Part shown: piece by piece, positions 1 through 7,100 of the stretch
Layout of the letters: every line of letters begins with the position of its first letter
Numbering within the stretch: position 1 is the stretch's first letter
Source of the DNA: an uncultured bacterium
GTDB lineage: Bacteria > Verrucomicrobiota > Lentisphaeria > Victivallales > UBA1829
Direction of reading: 5' to 3'
NCBI GenBank assembly: GCA_900549045.1
Contig: URNE01000057.1
Location: 1 to 9,789, forward strand
Length of the DNA stretch: 9,789 bases
Translations under genes and position numbers: made by a program
The notes under the pieces: model-generated
What the model was told of the DNA's origin: nothing
Database searches by the model: none
What the model saw: only the letters and a program-made list of their open reading frames with translations

Positions 1-734
1 GGACGGAGGGTTCTCAGATAACGGATTGATTTTTCAATCGCCGAAACGGGTGCTTTGTCCATTTCGTATTCGACGATGAACCATTCCGTGCGCCCTTCGT
101 TCTCGCTCCATGAGAGGACCTTTTCCCACGGGATGTCGTCTTCGCCGATGGCGGGTTCATAGCCGGCTGCTTTGGAATAGGGCTTGAGGTGGATGCTCTG
201 ATTGCGTCCGGCGTACTTTGTGAGAACCGCATAGGGATCGGCGCCGCCGCACATGCAGTTTCCGGTATCCAGCTGAAGAATGACGCGCGGATCGGTGTTT
301 TCCGCAACGATTTCCCACGGGATCTGTCCCTCAACCGGCTGGTGGTCGTGTGCGTGACTGTGGTAACCGGTGCGGACTCCGCAGCGGCTGAGCTTTTCGG
401 CAACGGCGTTCAGGCGGTCGGCGAAGCGTTTCCAGTCATCGAGTTTGTCGGACTTGTACCAGGGGACGCAGATATATTTGTTGCCGACCGCGAGATTGCG
501 GCGGAGCGTTGCGTCGAAATCGTTTTCGAGCGCCTCGATTCCGGTGTGCCATCCGGCGCAGACGAGTCCGGTCTGACGGAGGAGGGCGACGTAAAGTTCC
601 GTCTGGTAATGAGTCCCGTAGAACTCGACGCCGTCGTAGCCGGCGTTTTTGATGATGTTCATCGCCTGGAGCGGGTTCTCCTCAAATATTTTGCGGAGAG
701 AATACGCCTGAAGCGCGATCGGAAGCTGAATCAT
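1..734 (-). CDS. Sugar phosphate isomerase/epimerase family TIM-barrel protein (C-terminus cut by window edge)
   Basis: The minus-strand frame is open from an ATG at 734-732 to the window edge, giving 244 residues. The protein begins MIQLPIALQAYSLRK, and the 'QAYSLR' opening is typical of xylose isomerase-like (AP endonuclease 2) TIM barrels. Candidate metal or active-site positions are E37 (GVEFYG), H125 and H127 (YHSHAHDH), D156 (LQLDTGN), H182 (IHLKPYS) and E222 (IVEYE), which follow the usual strand-end pattern of this family. Members interconvert keto- and aldo-sugars or sugar acids, often in catabolism of polyols or glycan-derived sugars; the substrate cannot be read here. Family length is about 250-280 residues, so little is probably missing. 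An AAAGGAG ribosome binding site lies 8 nt before the ATG, which supports this start. There is no signal peptide, so it is probably cytoplasmic. It is transcribed divergently from hom. The family call is firm; the specific reaction is unknown. Confidence 0.85.
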   Translation of the reverse strand, partial: MIQLPIALQAYSLRKIFEENPLQAMNIIKNAGYDGVEFYGTHYQTELYVALLRQTGLVCAGWHTGIEALENDFDATLRRNLAVGNKYICVPWYKSDKLDDWKRFADRLNAVAEKLSRCGVRTGYHSHAHDHQPVEGQIPWEIVAENTDPRVILQLDTGNCMCGGADPYAVLTKYAGRNQSIHLKPYSKAAGYEPAIGEDDIPWEKVLSWSENEGRTEWFIVEYEMDKAPVSAIEKSIRYLRTLR

Positions 735-771
735 GAGAAAAACTCCTTTGTTTTAAGTTCTGATGCAAGCT

Positions 772-800
772 ACTATACAGCCGGAAAGCAAAATTTCCAG
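772..800 (-). promoter_or_regulatory. Possible sigma-70 promoter of the isomerase gene
   Basis: Read on the minus strand, CTGGAA (800-795) is followed after 17 bp by TATAGT (777-772). The -10 matches the consensus at five of six positions, the -35 at only three of six. The start of transcription would fall near 765, leaving an untranslated leader of about 30 nt before the ATG at 734. The spacer contains a GGAAA-N6-TTTCC dyad (783-798), so a repressor could bind there. This is a weak call based on spacing and position. Confidence 0.4.
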
Positions 801-830
801 TCTTTTCTTATAAAAAAAAACAAAAAAAAA

Positions 831-859
831 TTGAAAAACTCCCGTTTGTGTGCTATATT
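831..859 (+). promoter_or_regulatory. Sigma-70-type promoter of the hom operon
   Basis: TTGAAA (831-836) and TATATT (854-859) are separated by exactly 17 bp, each close to the housekeeping consensus, with GTGC directly before the -10. Poly-A tracts end immediately upstream of the -35. Transcription would start near 866, giving a leader of about 35 nt, too short for a classical threonine or SAM attenuator. The same arrangement recurs before gatB. A GGTTA-N11-TAACC dyad (864-884) overlaps the predicted start and could be an operator, but a 5-bp dyad can arise by chance. Confidence 0.75.
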
Positions 860-900
860 AAGCGGTTATCGTACAAAACTAACCTAAGAAGGAGTTCCCC

Positions 901-2190
901 GTGAAGGAGCTTGGAATTGGAATTGTTGGATTCGGAACCGTGGGCGCCGGCGTTGCCGACTGTCTTATAAAAAACGGTGAAGTCATTGCGAAACGCACCG
1001 GAGTGAAACCGGTCATCCGGAAAATCGCCGATCTCGACATCGTGCGCGACCGCGGCGTCAAAGTCCCGCGGGAAGTGCTGACTACAGATGCGATGGAGGC
1101 GATCGAAACCTGCGAGGTCATTGTTGAACTCGTCGGCGGAACCACATTTGCGAAAACGATTATTCTCGAAGCTCTGAAACGCGGAAAACCGGTTGTCACC
1201 GCCAATAAAGCCCTGCTCGCCAAGTACGGCGAAGAGCTGTTTGCCGAAGCGGAAAAATCCGGAACCGACATCTTTTATGAAGCCAGTGTCGGCGGCGGCA
1301 TTCCGATCATCAAGAGCCTTCGTGAAGGTCTTGTCGGCAACCGCATCAACAGAATTTACGGCATTCTCAACGGGACCTGCAACTATATTCTCACGCGCAT
1401 GGAACGCGATCAGGCGGACTTCAAAGAGGTTCTCGCGGATGCCCAGAAGCTCGGTTACGCCGAAGCCAATCCGTCGCTCGACATCGACGGATTCGATACC
1501 GCCCACAAGGCAACCATCGCCGCTTCGCTCGCGTACGGCAACTGGTTCGGCATGGATCCGGTTTACGTCGAAGGAATTACGGAAATCTCCCTTGACGAAA
1601 TCACGCTCACCAATGAGCTCGGATACAAGATTAAACTGCTCGCAATCATCAAGCAGGACAACGGGAATGTGGAAATCCGCGTTCATCCGACCCTGATTCC
1701 AAAACAGTCCATGCTTGCGAAAGTGGACGACGTTTTCAATGCCGTCATGGTTAACGGCGACTTTGTCGGCGATACGATGTTCTATGGACGCGGCGCAGGC
1801 CGCAACGCCACCGCCAGCGCGGTTGTCGCGGACATCACCGACGTCTGTCTGAACCTCACCGCCGGCTCCTCCCGCCGCATCCCCGGATTCGTTGCCGGCA
1901 ACCTCTACAACAAGGTTCTGCCGATCGACAACGTCAAGTCCCGCTACTACCTGAGTCTTCAGGTTGCGGACGAGCCGGGCGTGCTTGCGCGGATCACCAA
2001 CATCCTCGCCGCCTGGAACATCAGCATTTCCAGCGTTGTGCAGAAGGAACGCAAGGGCGAAGAAAACGTTTCACTCGTCATTCTCACGCACCTTTGCGAA
2101 GAGAAGAGCATGAAGGCCGCGATTTCCGAAATCAACGCGCTTGCGGAAGTCCGCAACAACGTTAAATTCATCCGAATCGAGGACCTGTGA
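901..2190 (+). CDS. hom: Homoserine dehydrogenase with C-terminal ACT domain
   Basis: Catalyses NAD(P)H-dependent reduction of aspartate semialdehyde to homoserine, the branch point to threonine and methionine, in the cytoplasm. The 429-residue length matches the monofunctional Hom family. The Rossmann nucleotide-binding loop GIVGFGTVGAG is at residues 7-17. ANKALLA (101-107, K103), EASVGGGIPII (127-137), NGTCNYILT (157-165) and DIDGFDTAHK (194-203, with catalytic-type K203) mark the active-site and dimerisation core. An ACT domain begins near 349 (YYLSLQVADEPGVLARI) and usually mediates threonine feedback. The start is a GTG at 901, chosen because AAGGAG at 889-894 sits 6 nt upstream and the N-terminus then leads straight into the nucleotide-binding strand. 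It is the first gene of the amino-acid block and its stop abuts or overlaps the aspartate kinase start. The assignment is very secure; inhibition by threonine is inferred from the ACT domain. Confidence 0.97.
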   Translation: MKELGIGIVGFGTVGAGVADCLIKNGEVIAKRTGVKPVIRKIADLDIVRDRGVKVPREVLTTDAMEAIETCEVIVELVGGTTFAKTIILEALKRGKPVVTANKALLAKYGEELFAEAEKSGTDIFYEASVGGGIPIIKSLREGLVGNRINRIYGILNGTCNYILTRMERDQADFKEVLADAQKLGYAEANPSLDIDGFDTAHKATIAASLAYGNWFGMDPVYVEGITEISLDEITLTNELGYKIKLLAIIKQDNGNVEIRVHPTLIPKQSMLAKVDDVFNAVMVNGDFVGDTMFYGRGAGRNATASAVVADITDVCLNLTAGSSRRIPGFVAGNLYNKVLPIDNVKSRYYLSLQVADEPGVLARITNILAAWNISISSVVQKERKGEENVSLVILTHLCEEKSMKAAISEINALAEVRNNVKFIRIEDL

Positions 2191-2192
2191 GC

Positions 2193-3599
2193 ATGAGCGG
2201 TTTTCATACGGTAGAAAAAATCGGCGGAACCTCGATGACGCGTTTCGGCGACGTCATGCGCAACGTCATCATCGGCAAGCGTCAGGGCAATGAGCTTTAC
2301 AACCGCATCTTCGTGGTTTCCGCATATGGCGGCATAACGAATCTTCTGCTGGAAAACAAGAAGACGGGCGCACCCGGAATCTACGGATTTTTCGCGAAGG
2401 ATTCCGCCGAGTGGCGTCCCGCACTTGAAAAGACCCGCGAAGAAATGCTGCGTCTCAACCGCACGTTCGCGGATATCGGACTCGACGTCTCGAAGGCGGA
2501 CGAGTTCGTCAATCAGCGTCTCGACGGCCTGATTGTCTCCCTTGAGAACATCGTGTCTCTGCGGACGTTCGGTCATTTCAAGCCGAAAGAGTATCTGCCG
2601 GCGGCCCGCGAGTTTCTTGCGGCAGTCGGAGAGGCGCACAGCGCGTACAACTCCGCGCTGATTCTTCAGGCGAACGGCGTGAACGCCCGTTTTGTCGATC
2701 TTTCCGGCTGGAAGTCGATGGAAAACCTTGATCTTGACCGCGCGGTTCTCAAGGCGTTTGAAGGAATTGATTTCGCGCACGAGATGCCGATCGTCACAGG
2801 CTACGTCAAGTGCGACCAGGGCATCATGAAGACTTTCGACCGCGGTTACAGCGAAATCACGTTCAGCAAGATTGCGGTTCTTACGCATGCCCGCGAAGGC
2901 GTGATCCACAAGGAATTTCATCTCTCGACCGGCGACCCGAAACTCATCGGGGAAGACAAGGTGCAGGTGATCGGCAACACGAACTTCGACATCGCCGACC
3001 AGCTTTCCGACATGGGCATGGAGGCGATCCACCCGAAAGCGGCGAAGGAGATGGAGATTCAGAATATTCCGATCCGCGTCAAAAACGCATTCGATCCGGA
3101 ACATCCCGGAACCCTCATCAGCCGAGACTACGTTTCTCCCGTCCCGCGCGTCGAAATGATTTGCGGACGCAATGACATCGACGCCATTGAGGTTCACGAT
3201 CCGCGTATGGTCGGCGAGCCGGGATACGATCACGAGCTGACCGCGTGCCTCAAGAACAATCACATCAGCTATATCGCAAAGACGACGAATGCGAACACCA
3301 TCACCCACTTCGTCTCCGAGCGGGCGAAAACACTGGATGCGTGTCTGGAAGAGATCCGCGCCAAGTTCCCGGATTCCAAAGTCGAGATTTTCAAACTCGG
3401 CATTATTTCCGTAATCGGCACGAACATGCGCGTTCCCGGGTTCCTGACCCGCGCGGCGAAAGCGCTTTACGATTCGAAAATCAACGTTCTCGCGCTCGAT
3501 CAGACGATGCGCCAGGTGAACATCCAGTTCATGGTGAATCGGCTCGATTTCAAGAATGCGCAAATCGTTCTGCACCGCGAATTCGTGGAAAAGCAATAA
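2193..3599 (+). CDS. ask: Aspartate kinase, AK-Ectoine type, with C-terminal ACT region
   Basis: Phosphorylates aspartate to 4-aspartyl phosphate, the first step toward lysine, threonine and methionine. With the ATG start it has 468 residues. The N-terminus HTVEKIGGTSM carries the KIGGTS form of the kinase signature at 9-14. IFVVSAYGGITNLLLENKK (39-57) and RGYSEITFSKIA (217-228) closely resemble, from memory, the aspartokinases found in ectoine gene clusters rather than LysC, ThrA or MetL. STGDPKLIG (245-253) matches the family's nucleotide-side TADP loop. Residues from about 320 form the regulatory ACT region, including KLGIISVIGTNMRVPGFLTR (401-420). An in-frame GTG at 2187 overlaps the hom stop by 4 nt, but GAGGA (2179-2183) is only 3 nt from it and 9 nt from the ATG at 2193, so the ATG is preferred. 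Co-translation with hom points to homoserine supply, and no ect genes are present. Activity is secure; the subclass is probable. Confidence 0.93.
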   Translation: MSGFHTVEKIGGTSMTRFGDVMRNVIIGKRQGNELYNRIFVVSAYGGITNLLLENKKTGAPGIYGFFAKDSAEWRPALEKTREEMLRLNRTFADIGLDVSKADEFVNQRLDGLIVSLENIVSLRTFGHFKPKEYLPAAREFLAAVGEAHSAYNSALILQANGVNARFVDLSGWKSMENLDLDRAVLKAFEGIDFAHEMPIVTGYVKCDQGIMKTFDRGYSEITFSKIAVLTHAREGVIHKEFHLSTGDPKLIGEDKVQVIGNTNFDIADQLSDMGMEAIHPKAAKEMEIQNIPIRVKNAFDPEHPGTLISRDYVSPVPRVEMICGRNDIDAIEVHDPRMVGEPGYDHELTACLKNNHISYIAKTTNANTITHFVSERAKTLDACLEEIRAKFPDSKVEIFKLGIISVIGTNMRVPGFLTRAAKALYDSKINVLALDQTMRQVNIQFMVNRLDFKNAQIVLHREFVEKQ

Positions 3600-3614
3600 A
3601 AGACTTATTCCCTG

Positions 3615-3642
3615 AACGGCGGCTGAAAACGGCCGCCGTTTT
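3615..3642 (+). terminator. GC hairpin with short T tract between ask and yitJ
   Basis: A perfect 9-bp stem (AACGGCGGC at 3615-3623 with GCCGCCGTT at 3632-3640) closes an 8-nt loop, and the T run is only four long (3639-3642). It starts 15 nt after the ask stop and ends 8 nt before the purine-rich ribosome binding site of the next gene. With so short a T run it may act as a partial terminator or transcript-processing hairpin rather than a full stop, since I see no promoter in the remaining gap. Confidence 0.6.
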
Positions 3643-3665
3643 CATATGGCAGAAGGGGCTCTGAA

Positions 3666-5507
3666 ATGCAAAACAAACTGAAAGAGGCGCTCGAAAGCAA
3701 AGTCCTTGTTTTCGACGGCGCCATGGGAACCGAAATTTACCGCCGGAACTTTTTCGTAAACACCTCTTATGAGAATCTCTGTCTGACCAATCCGAAGGTG
3801 ATCGGCGAAATCCACAAGAGTTATCTTGATGCGGGCGCCGAAGTGCTGACAGCCAACTCTTACGGCGCGAATTTCAACAAACTCGCGAAGTTCGGTCTTG
3901 CAGAACGTCTGGAGGAGATCAACCGCGCGGCAGTCCGCATTGCAAAGACGGCGGCGGACGGCAAAGCTCTGGTTGCGGCGTCCGTCGGCCCGGTCGGAGA
4001 CATTCCGAAGGGTACGGTCTGCACGAAGGAGCGCGCGGTTGAGATGATCGCGGAACAGGTTCGCGCGCTCGTGAAAGAGGAGCCCGATTTCATTCTGTTT
4101 GAAACGCTCCGTTCGCTCTATGACGTGGAGATCGCGGCTGCCGCTCTCGAATCCGCCGCGCCGGATTATCCTTACATGATCAGCGTTCAGGTCGACCGCA
4201 ACGCCCAGACGCAGAGCGGCGACGACGTTTCCGCAATTTTCGCCTTTCTTGCGAAAATGAAGCATCGTCCGACGGCGTTCGGACTCAACTGCAGCCCCGG
4301 ACCGGGAGCGGCGCTTGCGGCGTTTGAAAAATTCGCACACCACTGCGCGTATCCGGTCGTCATTCAGCCGAACGCGGGAATGCCGCAGAACGTGGACAAC
4401 CGCATGATCTACATGAGCAGTCCGGAATACTTTACGACTTACGCCATGCGCTGCGTCGCTCTCGGCGCGCGTGGTGTCGGCGGATGCTGCGGAACCACGC
4501 CGGATCATATCCGCGACATGGCGCGGAGCATCAGCCCGATGACGAAAATCGAACGCGCGGCGAAGGTTCAGGTCACCGCGGCGGAAGCTCCTCTGAAAGA
4601 GCCCGTTCCGACGGCGGAAAAATCGATGCTGGCAAAGAAACTCGCAAATCATGAATGGGTTTACACGGTGGAAATTGTTCCGCCGCAAGGATATCTGCTT
4701 GCGCAGACGGTGGAGAAATCGAAGCTCTGCGCGGCTGCCGGATTCGACGCCGTGAACATTCCGGACGGTCCCCGCGCCAGTTCGCGCGTTTCACCGCTCG
4801 TCACCGCGTGCAAGATTCAGGAAGGGGCGGGAATTGAGACGATTCTTCATTTCTGCTGCCGAGACAAAAATCTTATCGGGATGCAGGCGGATCTTCTCGG
4901 CTGTGCGGCGATGAACATCAACAACATTCTTTTCATTACCGGCGACCCGCCGAAGCTCGGCGACTACCCGTTCGCTTCGGGCGTGTTCGATATGGATTCC
5001 ATCGGCATGGTGCGCGTCCAGAGCCGTCTGAACCGGGGCGTCGATCTTGCCGGCAAGGCGATTGACGCGCCGACGAAAGCGTTTGTCGCCGTCGGCGCCG
5101 ATCCGAACGCGCTGGACATGGAGCGGGAAATCCGCCGTTCGCGCGAGAAAATCGAAGCGGGCGCCGAAGCGTTCATCACACAGCCGGTGTTCGACGTCGA
5201 GTCGCTGCTGCGTTTCATCGATGCGGTTCCGGAACTGCGCGACGGCGCGATTCCGGTGATTGCGGGCATCTGGCCGCTGGCGAGTTACCGCAACGCCGAA
5301 TTCATGCGCAACGAAGTTCCCGGCGTCGTCGTCCCCGATTCCGTTATGGAGCGCATGGCGAAGCCGGCGACGAAGGAGGAACAGCGCGAAGTCGGCATTC
5401 AGATTGCGCGGGAGGCGATCGCCGCCATCCGCGGACGCGTCGCCGGCGCGCAGATCAGCGCGCCGTTCGGCAATGTCAACACGGCAATTGCGGTGATGCG
5501 CAAATAA
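3666..5507 (+). CDS. yitJ: Bifunctional homocysteine S-methyltransferase / methylenetetrahydrofolate reductase
   Basis: A fusion of two methionine-synthesis activities with no cobalamin-binding domain. Residues 1 to about 290 are a homocysteine methyltransferase barrel: FDGAMGTEIYR (16-26), GLNCSPGPGAAL (206-217) and GGCCGTTPDHIRDM (272-285), so the zinc ligands are C209, C274 and C275. After a linker at about 291-325, residues from about 330 to 613 are a MetF-type flavoprotein barrel: TVEIVPP (334-340, E336 as proton donor), FCCRDKN (396-402), TGDPP (425-429) and ITQPVFD (504-510). The second half makes 5-methyl-THF and the first transfers a methyl group to homocysteine; direct use of methyl-THF by the B12-free half is not established. 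The 613-residue length matches Bacillus subtilis YitJ (about 612). The ATG at 3666 follows AGAAGGGG with a suitable gap. It lies 66 nt after ask, and probably shares its transcript by read-through. No SAM riboswitch fits in the gap. Confidence 0.93.
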   Translation: MQNKLKEALESKVLVFDGAMGTEIYRRNFFVNTSYENLCLTNPKVIGEIHKSYLDAGAEVLTANSYGANFNKLAKFGLAERLEEINRAAVRIAKTAADGKALVAASVGPVGDIPKGTVCTKERAVEMIAEQVRALVKEEPDFILFETLRSLYDVEIAAAALESAAPDYPYMISVQVDRNAQTQSGDDVSAIFAFLAKMKHRPTAFGLNCSPGPGAALAAFEKFAHHCAYPVVIQPNAGMPQNVDNRMIYMSSPEYFTTYAMRCVALGARGVGGCCGTTPDHIRDMARSISPMTKIERAAKVQVTAAEAPLKEPVPTAEKSMLAKKLANHEWVYTVEIVPPQGYLLAQTVEKSKLCAAAGFDAVNIPDGPRASSRVSPLVTACKIQEGAGIETILHFCCRDKNLIGMQADLLGCAAMNINNILFITGDPPKLGDYPFASGVFDMDSIGMVRVQSRLNRGVDLAGKAIDAPTKAFVAVGADPNALDMEREIRRSREKIEAGAEAFITQPVFDVESLLRFIDAVPELRDGAIPVIAGIWPLASYRNAEFMRNEVPGVVVPDSVMERMAKPATKEEQREVGIQIAREAIAAIRGRVAGAQISAPFGNVNTAIAVMRK

Positions 5508-5532
5508 AAGCGTCCTTTTCTCGGATCCGGGC

Positions 5533-5561
5533 TTGAATCGGACCCGTTCTCGTGCTATTGT
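5533..5561 (+). promoter_or_regulatory. Sigma-70-type promoter of gatB
   Basis: TTGAAT (5533-5538) and TATTGT (5556-5561) are 17 bp apart, with GTGC directly before the -10, the same layout as the hom promoter. Transcription would start near 5568, about 27 nt before the gatB ATG. I found no good intrinsic terminator between the yitJ stop and this promoter, so read-through from yitJ is possible. Confidence 0.6.
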
Positions 5562-5594
5562 ACGCTTTCAAAAAATCAGGAGATCAACATAATC

Positions 5595-7037
5595 ATGGCT
5601 GGATATGAAGCTGTTATCGGCTTGGAAGTGCACGTTCAGATAAAAACGGATTCCAAGATGTTCTGCAAATGCCCGAACCGTTTCGGGTCCGAACCGAATA
5701 CAAACGTCTGCCCGGTCTGCATGGGACATCCCGGCGTGCTGCCGACTCCGAACCGCGAGGCGATCCGCAAGACTGTCATGGCGGGGCTCATGACGGAATG
5801 CCGCATTCCGAACCGCAGCAAATTCGACCGCAAGAGCTACTTCTATCCGGATATGCCGAAAAACTATCAGCTCACCCAGTACGACATGCCGTTCTGCCTT
5901 GCCGGCCGCATCCACATTCACGGCAAAGGTTTTTCCGGCGAGGAGATGGCGGACAAGTACATCGGGCTGACCCGCATTCACCTTGAAGAGGACGTCGCCA
6001 AGCTCACGCATTTCGGCGACTGCTCCGGCGTTGACTTCAACCGAGCGGGCGTTCCCCTCATGGAAATAGTCAGCGAACCCGACATGCGCAGTGCGGACGA
6101 GGCGTATGCCTATCTCACCGCCCTCAAACAGATCATGCAGTTCGGCGGAATCGGCGACTGCGATATGGAAAAAGGACAGATGCGCTGCGACGTCAACATT
6201 TCCATCCGCCACCGCGGCGACGAGAAGTTCGGGACCAAAATTGAACTCAAAAACCTCAACAGCTTCCGCGCCGTTCACCGTGCGATCTCTTATGAAATCA
6301 AACGCCAGATCGTCATGCTCGAAGCCGGGGACGTCATCCATCAGGAGACGCGCGGCTGGAACGACGATGCAGGTGAATCCTATCTGATGCGCTCCAAGGA
6401 GAACGCGAACGACTACCGCTATTTTCCGGAGCCGGACCTCATGCCCGTCGTCCTTTCCGATGAAGATATCGAGGCGATCCGCAAGACTCTTCCGGAGCTT
6501 CCCGAACAGAAGCGCGAACGCTATGTGCAGGATTATGCGCTCACCGATTACGATGCGCACGTCATCACGCTCGACCGCGATCTTGCCGCGTACTTTGAAC
6601 GCGCCGCGGATAAGTCCAAAGCTCCGAAGCTTGTGGCTAACTGGGTGATCGGCGATTTCATGCGTCTGATCGGCGAAGAGAAAATCGAGATTGCCGACTG
6701 CAAGGTCAAACCCGAATCGCTCGCCGCAATGGTCGATATGATCCAGTCCGGCGCAATCAACGGCAAAATCGCGAAAACGGTCTTTGAGGAGATGTTCAAG
6801 ACAGGCAAGGAGGCCGCCGACATCGTGAAGGAGAAGGGGCTCGTTCAGGTCTCCGATGAATCCGCAATCACGGGATTTGTCGATCAGGTGATCGCCGCGA
6901 ATCCCGCACAGGTTCAGCAGTTCAAAGAGGGCAAAACCGCAGTTCTTCAGTTCCTGGTCGGCCAGGTGATGAAGGCCAGCCGCGGAAAGGCGAACCCGCA
7001 GATGGTTCTCAAGATGCTCAAGGAAAAGCTGGGCTGA
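5595..7037 (+). CDS. gatB: Aspartyl/glutamyl-tRNA amidotransferase subunit B
   Basis: GatB is the kinase/transamidase subunit of GatCAB. It activates Glu-tRNA(Gln) or Asp-tRNA(Asn) with ATP and aminates them using ammonia released by GatA. The 480-residue length is standard. The N-terminus EAVIGLEVHVQIKT (5-18) is the family signature, with E11 and H13 at the metal site. The zinc ligands are C24, C26, C39 and C42 (MFCKC and CPVC). HLEEDVAKL, FNRAGVPLMEIVSEPD, MRCDVNISI and TKIELKNLNS follow in the expected order, then YRYFPEPDL. The C-terminal 150 residues form the helical and YqeY-like tRNA-binding tail, ending NPQMVLKMLKEKLG. AGGAGA (5578-5583) lies 11 nt from the ATG, slightly far, but no alternative start keeps the conserved N-terminus. 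gatA and gatC are not nearby. It has its own promoter and terminator, so it is probably a single-gene unit. Confidence 0.98.
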   Translation: MAGYEAVIGLEVHVQIKTDSKMFCKCPNRFGSEPNTNVCPVCMGHPGVLPTPNREAIRKTVMAGLMTECRIPNRSKFDRKSYFYPDMPKNYQLTQYDMPFCLAGRIHIHGKGFSGEEMADKYIGLTRIHLEEDVAKLTHFGDCSGVDFNRAGVPLMEIVSEPDMRSADEAYAYLTALKQIMQFGGIGDCDMEKGQMRCDVNISIRHRGDEKFGTKIELKNLNSFRAVHRAISYEIKRQIVMLEAGDVIHQETRGWNDDAGESYLMRSKENANDYRYFPEPDLMPVVLSDEDIEAIRKTLPELPEQKRERYVQDYALTDYDAHVITLDRDLAAYFERAADKSKAPKLVANWVIGDFMRLIGEEKIEIADCKVKPESLAAMVDMIQSGAINGKIAKTVFEEMFKTGKEAADIVKEKGLVQVSDESAITGFVDQVIAANPAQVQQFKEGKTAVLQFLVGQVMKASRGKANPQMVLKMLKEKLG

Positions 7038-7056
7038 CCGGTTTCAACTCAATTTG

Positions 7057-7083
7057 CGCGGCGGGATTTTCCGCCGCGTTTTT
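7057..7083 (+). terminator. Intrinsic terminator after gatB
   Basis: A perfect 8-bp GC stem (CGCGGCGG at 7057-7064 with CCGCCGCG at 7071-7078) with a 6-nt loop is followed by five T residues (7079-7083). It begins 19 nt after the gatB stop. The next gene's ribosome binding site starts only five bases beyond the T run, so any promoter of the mutarotase operon would have to lie inside gatB or upstream of the hairpin. Confidence 0.8.
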
Positions 7084-7100
7084 CGCATAAGGACTTCATC

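Larger units (their letters stand above)
735..900. promoter_or_regulatory. AT-rich divergent intergenic region
   Basis: This 166-bp gap separates the minus-strand isomerase gene from plus-strand hom and is the longest non-coding stretch in the window. It is much richer in A+T than its neighbours and carries two runs of nine A residues at 812-820 and 822-830, just upstream of the hom -35 box. A-tracts in this position can act as an UP element or intrinsic bend (inference). It holds one good plus-strand promoter, a weaker minus-strand one and two small dyads. There is no riboswitch-like fold and no leader peptide that I can support. Confidence 0.7.

Noticed and set aside
812..830. Poly-A runs as a mobile-element or integration scar
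   Set aside because: There are no flanking repeats or transposase, and their position at a -35 box is better explained as a promoter element.
189..887. A 232-residue plus-strand open frame at the left edge
   Set aside because: It lies antisense to the isomerase gene, whose motifs and ribosome binding site are clear, and its tail runs through the AT-rich promoter region.
1959..3596. A 545-residue open frame on the minus strand, antisense to ask and the end of hom
   Set aside because: It mirrors codon-position bias of the plus-strand gene, has low-complexity Arg/Asp/His-rich text with no family motif and has no ribosome binding site. The plus-strand gene is unmistakable.
2193..3599. An ectoine biosynthesis cluster suggested by the kinase type
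   Set aside because: No ectA, ectB or ectC homologue is present; the neighbours are hom and a methionine enzyme.
3600..3665. SAM riboswitch or T-box before the methionine fusion gene
   Set aside because: The gap is only 66 nt and is mostly one hairpin; there is no room for either fold.
5568..6560. A 330-residue minus-strand open frame across gatB, and a similar one at 7044-8006 across the mutarotase
   Set aside because: Both are shadows of well-identified plus-strand genes, and neither translation resembles a known family.
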